Shown piece after piece: positions 1 to 5,831 of a stretch of 5,831 nt of DNA (position 1 is its first letter; the number at the start of each line of letters is the position of its first letter). Origin of the DNA: Chloroflexia bacterium (lineage in GTDB: Bacteria > Chloroflexota > Chloroflexia > Thermomicrobiales > UBA6265); the NCBI GenBank assembly GCA_013698305.1, contig JACCVC010000030.1, positions 1 through 5,831 of the forward strand, written 5' to 3'. The notes below the pieces were generated by a model. It saw nothing but the letters and a program-made list of their open reading frames with translations, was not told where the DNA came from and did not search any database. The translations under genes and the position numbers were made by a program.

Positions 1-375
1 GCGCGCCTGGAGCAGGTGGTGCTGAACCTGATCACCAACGCGCTGACGCATGCGCCGGAGTCAGCCCATATCGACATGCGGCTTCGATCCGATGACGGCG
101 AGGCCGTGATCGAGATACAGGACCACGGCGAGGGCATCCCCGCCGCCGATCTCGCCACGATTTTCGAGCGGTTTGCCCAGCATGAGGGTCTCGACCGCGA
201 CACCGCCAAACGCGGGCTTGGCCTGGGGTTGTTCATCTCTCAGGAAATCGTCAAGGCCCACGGCGGCGGCATCGAGGTTCGGTCTCCAGACGGTGAGGGG
301 GCAACATTCACCATCCGCCTGCCACGCATGGAGCGCCCGGATACGGAGACGGCTACAGTCGCCGCGGATGCGTGA
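1..375 (+). CDS. Sensor histidine kinase, C-terminal ATPase part (5' end outside window)
   Basis: The open frame enters from the left edge in frame 1 and stops with TGA at 373-375, giving 124 visible codons. It is the ATP-binding (HATPase_c) half of a histidine kinase, which binds ATP and phosphorylates the kinase's own histidine. Counting from the first codon, the N box is LEQVVLNLITNA with the Mg-binding Asn at codon 13. The G1 box is DHGEGIP at codons 41-47, the F box is IFERF at 54-58, and the G2 box is RGLGLGLF at 71-78. The closing strand TFTIRLPR is typical, followed by a short hydrophilic tail. The sensor and dimerisation domains lie outside the window, so the signal and membrane topology cannot be judged. 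A methionine at 16 is internal to the N box and is not a start. It is a different kinase from the one at 1557-3269 and may belong to another two-component pair upstream. The family call is secure. Confidence 0.93.
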   Translation, partial: ARLEQVVLNLITNALTHAPESAHIDMRLRSDDGEAVIEIQDHGEGIPAADLATIFERFAQHEGLDRDTAKRGLGLGLFISQEIVKAHGGGIEVRSPDGEGATFTIRLPRMERPDTETATVAADA

Positions 376-464
376 CGAGGGGAAGCCACCCGCGGACCTC
401 TGTTTCCATCCCAAACATGTCGCACGGAATTCTGATGGACAAGCAGTGTTTCACGCGCCTGGCA

Positions 465-543
465 ACGTAGGGGCTGATCCTTAATTCCGGTATCAGCCCG
501 TGGGAGTTATGAAAACGGGCAGACACAGGGTCTGCCCCTACGT
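465..543. repeat. 79-bp palindromic intergenic element (REP/MITE-like)
   Basis: The ends are perfect 10-bp inverted repeats: ACGTAGGGGC at 465-474 and GCCCCTACGT at 534-543. Inside are two further hairpins. In one, GGGCTGATCC (471-480) pairs with 489-499 around one bulged T. In the other, GGGCAGAC (517-524) pairs with GTCTGCCC (530-537) over a 5-base loop. A third pairing, GCCCGT (496-501) with ACGGGC (515-520), competes with these, so the element could switch between folds. There is no coding capacity. Short palindromes of this type are usually non-autonomous repeats scattered between genes. Its right end is nearly repeated at 3414-3427, which supports a family within this genome. Confidence 0.7.
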
Positions 544-582
544 GGTTCATTGACGAATCACCCCGATTTCGCATGATGCGAT

Positions 583-626
583 TTCAGCCTGCATTCAGGC
601 TGAAGTTAGGGTGCGTTCAGCATTGG
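583..626 (+). promoter_or_regulatory. Four tandem 11-bp repeats, probable OmpR/PhoB-type operator
   Basis: Four consecutive 11-base units start at 583, 594, 605 and 616: TTCAGCCTGCA, TTCAGGCTGAA, GTTAGGGTGCG and TTCAGCATTGG. Unit positions 2 (T), 4 (A), 5 (G) and 8 (T) are identical in all four. Units 1 and 2 also form a perfect 9-bp palindrome, TTCAGCCTG with CAGGCTGAA, over a 4-base loop (583-604). OmpR/PhoB regulators are known to bind head-to-tail on direct repeats with about 11-bp spacing, one helical turn. The array lies about 230 bases upstream of a gene for exactly such a regulator, so autoregulation is the natural inference. A weak -10-like CATACT (631-636) follows at once, as in promoters where the activator replaces a good -35 box. 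Binding and the start site are not shown. Confidence 0.55.
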
Positions 627-715
627 TGTTCATACTTGAAACATGAAGAGCGGCGGGTCGGGCTCACGAATCGTGACCGACCGACCGTTTTTCTCTCCTC
701 CCCCATCCCTGATCG

Positions 716-745
716 TCGGCGGCGCTCCAACGCGGAGCCCGCCGA
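716..745 (+). other. Bulged hairpin in the leader of the two-component operon
   Basis: TCGGCGG (716-722) pairs with CCGCCGA (739-745), and GCTCC (724-728) pairs with GGAGC (734-738), leaving one bulged C at 723 and a 5-base loop AACGC. That is 12 pairs, mostly G-C. A pyrimidine-rich run (TTTTTCTCTCCTCCCCC) precedes the stem, and no T-run follows it, so it is not a standard intrinsic terminator in the plus direction. If transcription starts near the 11-bp repeats, the hairpin lies in the untranslated leader of the regulator mRNA. A role in attenuation or mRNA stability is possible but unproven. Confidence 0.35.
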
Positions 746-855
746 TTGTCGTATCTGCCTCTCATGTACATCGAGCGTTGCGCCTGAAGTACCATGGATG
801 GAAACAGCGGCATCATCGTTCAGCATCGCGCGCCAGGAACATCACGGGGAACTCC

Positions 856-1560
856 ATGTCGGACATACACATTCTGCTGGTTGAAGACGAGCCGTCGATC
901 TCCGGTTTCGTGCGCCGTGGCCTGATCTTTGAAGGCTATGACGTCAAGGTGGTCGAGGATGGCCGCAAGGCGCTCGACGCTATCAACGACCGGCGGCCTG
1001 ACGTGCTGGTGCTGGACCTGATGCTGCCCGGTATCGACGGGATCGAGCTGACCAGACGGCTCCGCGCGGTTGAGGAGGAAGAAGGCGGGCGATTGCCGAT
1101 CCTGATGCTGACCGCCCGCGATTCGGTGGTCGACCGGGTTTCCGGGCTCAACGCCGGCGCGGACGACTACCTGGTCAAGCCGTTCGACTTCGACGAGCTG
1201 CTGGCGCGAGTCAGGGCGCTGCTTCGCCGCACCCAGACATCGACCGGCGATGCCAGACACGAGATGCTGACCTTCGCCGACCTGACCCTCGATTTTGGCA
1301 GCCGGACCGTGACGCGCGGCCAGCGCGACATCGAGCTCACTCCCAGGGAGTTCGACCTGCTCGCCCTTTTTCTGCGCAACCCCAACACCGTGCTGACGCG
1401 CAGCACGGTGATGCATCGGGTGTGGGGCGATGATTTCTTTGGCGAATCCAATGTGCTGGAAGTGGTGGTGGGCAACCTGCGGCGCTCTCTGGAGGGCGAA
1501 GACGAGGATCGGCTGATCCAGACCGTCCGCGGCGTGGGGTATGTATTGAGGCAGCGATGA
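856..1560 (+). CDS. OmpR/PhoB-family response regulator
   Basis: This 234-residue transcription factor is phosphorylated by its partner kinase and then binds DNA. The receiver domain spans about residues 4-123: acidic pocket E10-D11, phosphate-accepting D54 in VLVLDLMLPG, the switch residue T86 in LMLTARD, and K108 in the conserved YLVKPF motif. A short linker (about 124-136) leads to the winged-helix DNA-binding domain (about 137-232), recognised by LTPREFDLL (161-169), the helix around 197-212 and the final hairpin TVRGVGYVLR. ATG 856 is chosen because it sits immediately before the receiver domain (MSDIHILLVEDE) and has GGGGA five bases upstream. The same frame is open back to an ATG at 643, but those 71 codons resemble no known domain. 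The last codons overlap the next gene by ATGA, so regulator and kinase form one operon. Length and motifs are complete. The regulon is unknown, so no symbol is given. Confidence 0.96.
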   Translation: MSDIHILLVEDEPSISGFVRRGLIFEGYDVKVVEDGRKALDAINDRRPDVLVLDLMLPGIDGIELTRRLRAVEEEEGGRLPILMLTARDSVVDRVSGLNAGADDYLVKPFDFDELLARVRALLRRTQTSTGDARHEMLTFADLTLDFGSRTVTRGQRDIELTPREFDLLALFLRNPNTVLTRSTVMHRVWGDDFFGESNVLEVVVGNLRRSLEGEDEDRLIQTVRGVGYVLRQR

Positions 1561-3269
1561 ACCGATCGCGGTACGACAGGGCAACCGAACACCGCCAGGG
1601 GCAAGTCGCCGAGGACGCGACCGGCCAGGTTGGAGAAGACGCCAGTGGCGGGACGCGGCTGTCGCGGATTCGCATCTTCAGCTCGGTCCGGTTTCGCCTC
1701 ACCGCCTGGTACACCCTCGTTCTCGTCGTGATCATCGTGGTGCTGGGCATTTTGCTCTCGGTGTTCCTCAGCCGCTCACTCGACGAGGATGTCGATCGTC
1801 GGCTCGACGACGCCAGCGAGCAGGTCTTCGAGGGGAGCGACAGCATTGCGCTGGCCGGGGACACCTACGTCAGCGCATCGGCGGGGTCGCTTGAAGGGGC
1901 CGAGATCGAGCCGACCTCCGCGTTCGCCGCATTGGTTACCTCCGGCCTGTTCGCCGTCACGATGGACATGAACGGTGAAGCGTTCTCCAGCCAGGGTAAT
2001 GTGCCGCAAGAGGCGCTGGAACTCGTCGACCTGGGCGAGATCAGCCAGGGCAACACGGTCTACCAAACCCTCTCCGTCAACGGGCAGCGGGTGCGCATCT
2101 ACTCGATACCGGTCGTGGTGCAGCAGCTGGATTCCGAGACGTCGCTGTCGCAGAACTCGGTGGGCGCGATCGTGCTCGGCGAGTCGCTGGAGCGGCAGGA
2201 TCATGCGATCGAGATCCTGAACCAGTTGCTCCGTGCCGGTGGCGCGGCGGGCATCCTGGTCGCGACCTGGAGCGGCTGGATTTTGGCCGGGCGGGCATTG
2301 GCCCCGGTCAACAGGATCGCCAATACCGCCAACGCCATCGCCCGCAAGGGAGACGCGCAGGAATCGCTCGCGACCCGGATCGATGTCGGCCACAACCAGG
2401 ACGAGTTGGCGCGGTTGGCGCAGACCTTCAACGGGATGCTGGAGCGGATCGAACGCGCGTTTCAGGCGCAGCGCCGGTTCGTGGCGGACGCCTCGCATGA
2501 GCTTCGCACGCCCCTGACCGCCATCCGCGGCAATGTCGATGTCCTGCACCGCGCCTTGAAGAGCGACCGTCCCATTGATCCCGACGACCTGCGTGAGTCG
2601 CTCGGCGACGTCAAGCGGGAGAGCGGGCGCATGGCTCGTCTGATCGACGACCTGTTGCTGCTGGCCCGGACCGACGCCGAAGGGTTCGGCCACATGGTCC
2701 ACCCGGAGCCGGTGTCGCTCGATATCGTGGCGAGGGAGGCGTTCCGCACTGCCGAGGCGCTCGCCCATGGTCAGCGGCTGCACCTGTCGGTCCGGCAACC
2801 GTTGATGATCTACGGCGACGGTGACCGGCTGGTGCAGGTGATGATCATCCTGATGGAGAATGCGATCCGCTACACACCTGCCGGAGGGACGATCGACCTC
2901 ATCATCGACGCGGCAGAGCCAGGCGACGGCAAGGATACGTGCGCTCGTATCAAGGTGGTCGATAGTGGCGAGGGCATCGCGCCGGAACACCTGCCTCACC
3001 TGTTCGAGCGCTTTTACCGGGTCGAGAACTCCCGCTCGCGGCAGGTCGGCGGCAGCGGGCTTGGGCTGGCGATCGCGCTGGCTATCGTCCAGGGTCATAA
3101 CGGCTGGATCGATGTTGAGAGCAGCCCCGATTCCGGAACGCAGTTCACCGTGTGGCTGCCGATCCTGGAATCGCCTGACGGGGCGGGAGCGCCGATGTTA
3201 CTGGTGCCGGGACGAGCGGGCGCGCTCAACGCGTCACCCGCCCACATGACTCGCCAGGAGGATGCGTAG
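1557..3269 (+). CDS. Membrane sensor histidine kinase (HAMP-HisKA-HATPase), partner of the regulator
   Basis: This is a 570-residue bacterial sensor kinase. A hydrophilic N-terminal stretch (1-45) precedes TM1 (about 50-71). An extracytoplasmic sensing region (about 72-222) is followed by TM2 (about 224-244), a HAMP linker starting at RALAPVNRIA (about 246-300), the HisKA dimerisation helix with phospho-accepting H314 in ASHELRTPL, and the HATPase domain. ATPase motifs are N435 in the N box (MENAIRYTP), D469 in G1 (DSGEGI), the F box LFERFYR, and G2 GGSGLGL (498-504). All catalytic residues are present. ATG 1557 overlaps the regulator stop as ATGA and has GAGG at 1548-1551, so translational coupling is likely. 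The extracytoplasmic region has no domain I can name, so the signal is unknown. The N-terminus carries an unusual duplicated octapeptide (residues 15-30). The product presumably phosphorylates D54 of the adjacent regulator. Confidence 0.95.
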   Translation: MNRSRYDRATEHRQGQVAEDATGQVGEDASGGTRLSRIRIFSSVRFRLTAWYTLVLVVIIVVLGILLSVFLSRSLDEDVDRRLDDASEQVFEGSDSIALAGDTYVSASAGSLEGAEIEPTSAFAALVTSGLFAVTMDMNGEAFSSQGNVPQEALELVDLGEISQGNTVYQTLSVNGQRVRIYSIPVVVQQLDSETSLSQNSVGAIVLGESLERQDHAIEILNQLLRAGGAAGILVATWSGWILAGRALAPVNRIANTANAIARKGDAQESLATRIDVGHNQDELARLAQTFNGMLERIERAFQAQRRFVADASHELRTPLTAIRGNVDVLHRALKSDRPIDPDDLRESLGDVKRESGRMARLIDDLLLLARTDAEGFGHMVHPEPVSLDIVAREAFRTAEALAHGQRLHLSVRQPLMIYGDGDRLVQVMIILMENAIRYTPAGGTIDLIIDAAEPGDGKDTCARIKVVDSGEGIAPEHLPHLFERFYRVENSRSRQVGGSGLGLAIALAIVQGHNGWIDVESSPDSGTQFTVWLPILESPDGAGAPMLLVPGRAGALNASPAHMTRQEDA

Positions 3270-3277
3270 GGCAGATT

Positions 3278-3310
3278 GGGCGTTGGGACCTTGTGTCGGT
3301 CCCAACGCCC
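3278..3310 (+). terminator. 13-bp perfect hairpin after the kinase gene, probable terminator without U-tract
   Basis: GGGCGTTGGGACC (3278-3290) and GGTCCCAACGCCC (3298-3310) pair perfectly across a 7-base loop, beginning nine bases after the kinase stop codon. The position between convergent genes suits transcript termination or 3'-end protection. The sequence after the stem on the plus strand (GCCGTTTGCG) has only three Ts, and the minus strand also lacks a T-run, so it is not a textbook intrinsic terminator. It could also be part of a palindromic repeat, since CGTAGGG occurs at 3265-3271. Confidence 0.55.
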
Positions 3311-3372
3311 GCCGTTTGCGAAGCGTGCGCAATAGCCACGGAATCGGGATGGCTTGATGATGATGCATTGTC

Positions 3373-3386
3373 CGCCGCAAGCGGCG
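3373..3386. other. Short GC-rich hairpin in the convergent gap
   Basis: CGCCGC (3373-3378) pairs with GCGGCG (3381-3386) with only AA between, so a real fold would lose the innermost pair. It lies 45-58 bases beyond the fumC stop on the minus strand and has no T-run on either side. It may help end the fumC transcript, but the evidence is weak. Confidence 0.25.
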
Positions 3387-3410
3387 AACCGGGCCGCTAT
3401 CCTGCAGAAT

Positions 3411-3427
3411 CGACCCCTACGTGATTC
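3411..3427. repeat. Partial copy of the CGTAGGGGC-type element (right end)
   Basis: CCCCTACGTGATTC at 3414-3427 matches CCCCTACGTGGTTC at 535-548 in 13 of 14 bases, including bases outside the 79-bp element. A matching left end, CGTAGGG, occurs at 3265-3271 and overlaps the kinase stop codon TAG (3267-3269). The 3265-3421 interval may therefore be a degenerate or enlarged member of the same family, holding the 13-bp hairpin and the CGCCGC hairpin. The short matches allow only a tentative call. Confidence 0.35.
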
Positions 3428-3430
3428 TCA

Positions 3431-4828
<1,398 letters not shown>

Positions 4829-4837
4829 TTCTCGTGG

Positions 4838-4844
4838 CCTCCTT
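4838..4844 (-). promoter_or_regulatory. Strong Shine-Dalgarno site of fumC
   Basis: On the minus strand the sequence reads AAGGAGG, nine bases before the fumC ATG. This near-perfect anti-16S match fixes the start codon and predicts efficient translation, in contrast to the weak GGGGA before the response regulator. No convincing -10/-35 pair was found in the short stretch between this site and the 145-bp repeat. Confidence 0.85.
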
Positions 4845-4885
4845 CGTTCTGATGCCAGGCGGAACTCACTAACTTCACAAGGATA

Positions 4886-5030
4886 TTGTCATTCCGAGCC
4901 GAGGGCGCAGTCACAGCCTGCACCGAGCTTGCCGAATGCGTGTCGAGGCATCTCAGCGTTGATAGGACACAAGTGTCGCAAGGTTCGTTGGATTGAGACA
5001 GAGATTCCACGACTTCGCTCGGAATGACAA
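4886..5030. repeat. 145-bp MITE-like element with 14-bp perfect terminal inverted repeats
   Basis: TTGTCATTCCGAGC (4886-4899) and GCTCGGAATGACAA (5017-5030) are exact reverse complements. A second, inner pair is imperfect: TCGAGGCATCTC (4943-4954) against GAGATTCCACGA (5001-5012), 10 of 12 bases. The left arm carries about 40 extra bases between its outer and inner motifs, so the element is asymmetric and may contain an insertion. A small inverted repeat, GACAC-AA-GTGTC, sits in the middle. No open frame fits a transposase, so any movement would need enzymes supplied elsewhere. I recognise TCATTCCGAGC-type ends as common intergenic repeats in several bacterial groups, including Chloroflexota. 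No clear target-site duplication flanks it. It occupies most of the space upstream of fumC. Confidence 0.7.
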
Positions 5031-5082
5031 CCGTGTTGTGACGTGGTACTCAGCCTGCATCAATGGACTGAGCCCAACAGAC

Positions 5083-5319
5083 TCAGGCCGCATGGGGCTT
5101 GAGTAGGTCACGCAGGACCGCCTTGCCAGGCAACGCTGGAACTGATGCGAGCAGCGACACATCCGCATTGAGGATCTCGAATCCGATTGCTCGGCCCTCG
5201 GCGTCAATATCGAGATAGACGCCCTTTGCCAACTCCACCGTTTCCAACACCTCGGCGTCAAGGAGTTGGATGTACAGCACGTTGACATCGGGATCGTAGG
5301 TCACTGTGGGCGATGTCAT
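5083..5319 (-). CDS. Small DUF2283 family protein
   Basis: The 78-residue product matches the DUF2283 pattern from memory: an N-terminal YDPDVNVLYIQL strand pair, then ETVELAKGVYLDIDAEGRAIGFEILNAD, in which acidic and glycine turns separate short beta strands. The biochemical function of the family is unknown. Its members often sit beside DUF4258 genes in toxin-antitoxin-like pairs. No such partner is seen here: left of it is the 145-bp repeat and right of it a divergent oxidoreductase. The chosen ATG (5317-5319) has AGGAGA (plus-strand TCTCCT, 5325-5330) five bases upstream. An in-frame ATG at 5364 would add 15 residues (MDIGREHRDSVQEKH) lying across that ribosome site, so it is rejected. 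There is no signal peptide or membrane segment, so it is presumably cytosolic. The C-terminus (VLRDLLKPHAA) diverges from what I recall of the family. Confidence 0.85.
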   Translation of the reverse strand: MTSPTVTYDPDVNVLYIQLLDAEVLETVELAKGVYLDIDAEGRAIGFEILNADVSLLASVPALPGKAVLRDLLKPHAA

Positions 5320-5535
5320 GTGTTTCTCCTGAACTGAATCACGGTGCTCTCGCCCAATATCCATGTCGCCTGACGCTACATCACACTAATGCGATCACGA
5401 GCAAGTGTACCGCTCCTGCTACGTGCAGCCGCCAAAGGTTGCGGATTTGGCGATGCATCGTACGCTTGGGTATTGCGATACTCCGTAAGGACATCAATGG
5501 GGCGGTTCGCGCCCGAACTGAACAGGAAGAATCTG
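5320..5535. promoter_or_regulatory. Divergent promoter region between DUF2283 gene and oxidoreductase gene
   Basis: These 216 bases separate two genes transcribed away from each other, so both promoters should lie here. On the plus strand TTGCGG (5439-5444) and TACGCT (5461-5466), 16 bases apart, are a possible but weak sigma-70-type pair. GTAT-N4-ATAC (5471-5482) and GGGCG-N5-CGCCC (5500-5514) are small palindromes before the oxidoreductase ribosome site. None is strong enough to name as an operator. Confidence 0.35.
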
Positions 5536-5831
5536 ATGGAAGTTTCGATCATGGTCGAGGGGCAACAGGGGTTGTCCTGGCCGAGGTGGCAGCGGCTCGT
5601 TCGCGCGGTCGAGGAGCTCGGGTTCGACGGGCTCTATCGCTCCGACCACTTCGTCGCGCCGGAAGGTCCGTATGAGGATGCGCTCGAGCTGTGGGTCTCC
5701 TTCGCCTGGCTGGCTGCCAATACCGAGCGGATATCGTTCGGCCCGATGGTCTCGCCGGTGTCGTATCGCCATCCGGTGATGACCGCCTGGCAGGTCAGCG
5801 GCATCGACGCGCTGGCGGGGGGTCGGTTGCG
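5536..5831 (+). CDS. Luciferase-like (LLM class) F420-dependent oxidoreductase, N-terminal part
   Basis: The frame is open from ATG 5536 to the window end, giving 98 residues of a protein that is usually near 300. It begins MEVSIMVEGQQGLSWPRW, the first beta strand of the luciferase-like TIM barrel. ELGFDGLYRSDHF (27-39), then the strand ISFGPMVSPVSYRHPVM (66-82) and DALAGGRL (91-98) follow. These segments are typical of flavin/F420-dependent LLM oxidoreductases, which use reduced FMN or coenzyme F420. F420 is the more likely cofactor in Chloroflexota or Actinobacteria, but the visible part does not decide it. AGGAAG (5523-5528) seven bases upstream supports the start. The substrate is unknown. 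It is divergent from the DUF2283 gene, and no functional link is evident. The family is confident; the exact reaction is not. Confidence 0.88.
   Translation, partial: MEVSIMVEGQQGLSWPRWQRLVRAVEELGFDGLYRSDHFVAPEGPYEDALELWVSFAWLAANTERISFGPMVSPVSYRHPVMTAWQVSGIDALAGGRL

Larger units (their letters stand above)
376..855. other. 480-base intergenic region with palindromes, operator-like repeats and a leader
   Basis: I see no convincing gene here. Longer open frames exist on both strands but show no recognisable domain, and the frame running into the response regulator is best read as untranslated leader. The contents in order are: about 90 bases of unassigned sequence after the kinase stop (376-464); a 79-bp palindromic element (465-543); four 11-bp tandem repeats (583-626); a 13-base palindrome with arms TCACGA/TCGTGA (664-676); a pyrimidine-rich stretch (about 688-710); and a bulged hairpin (716-745). 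No clear intrinsic terminator for the upstream kinase gene was found. Confidence 0.6.

Noticed and set aside
400..807. 12-bp inverted repeat CTGTTTCCATCC (400-411) and GGATGGAAACAG (796-807)
   Set aside because: The match is exact but short, the flanks do not match well and the enclosed sequence has no transposase, so I cannot tell it from chance.
643..855. In-frame N-terminal extension of the response regulator (71 codons from ATG 643)
   Set aside because: The translated stretch has no receiver-like or other known domain, the receiver starts right after ATG 856, and the region carries hairpins typical of untranslated leader.
1776..3098. 440-residue open frame on the minus strand opposite the histidine kinase
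   Set aside because: It is an antisense shadow typical of high-GC DNA with no domain; the plus strand carries the intact kinase.
5042..5072. CTCAG/CTGAG inverted repeat downstream of the DUF2283 gene as a terminator
   Set aside because: Only five pairs with a long loop and no T-run; too weak to call.
5313..5675. 120-residue plus-strand open frame crossing into the oxidoreductase gene
   Set aside because: It overlaps the luciferase-like gene in another frame, and the overlapping frame has the clear LLM motifs and a ribosome site.

Overview
This is high-GC bacterial DNA. The genes suggest a Chloroflexota (Thermomicrobia-like) or, less likely, an actinobacterial genome. The pointers are a luciferase-like F420-type oxidoreductase, a DUF2283 protein, a class II fumarase, OmpR-type signalling genes, and intergenic palindromes ending in CGTAGGGGC or TTGTCATTCCGAGC, which I associate from memory with Chloroflexota. 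The taxonomic call is an inference.

Layout. Positions 1-375 (+) are the tail of a sensor histidine kinase that begins outside the window. Positions 376-855 are a 480-base gap. It holds a 79-bp palindromic element (465-543), then four tandem 11-bp repeats (583-626) that look like an OmpR/PhoB-type operator, then a leader of about 210 bases with a bulged hairpin. A two-component operon follows: an OmpR/PhoB-family response regulator (856-1560) and its membrane histidine kinase (1557-3269), joined by an ATGA overlap and followed by a 13-bp perfect hairpin. Facing them is a complete class II fumarase gene, fumC (3431-4828, minus), with a strong ribosome binding site. Between fumC and the next gene lies a 145-bp element with 14-bp perfect terminal inverted repeats (4886-5030). 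A small DUF2283 gene (5083-5319, minus) is divergent from the start of a luciferase-like oxidoreductase gene (5536 onward, plus), which is cut by the window end.

How the genes work together. The kinase and regulator form one signalling pair: the kinase presumably senses something outside the membrane through its roughly 150-residue extracytoplasmic region and phosphorylates D54 of the regulator. The 11-bp repeats suggest that the regulator controls its own operon. The fumarase is a TCA-cycle enzyme. Nothing in the sequence ties it, the DUF2283 protein or the oxidoreductase to the signalling pair.

No clearly new multi-gene system is visible. The most interesting signals are non-coding: the operator-like 11-bp array and the two kinds of palindromic intergenic element.
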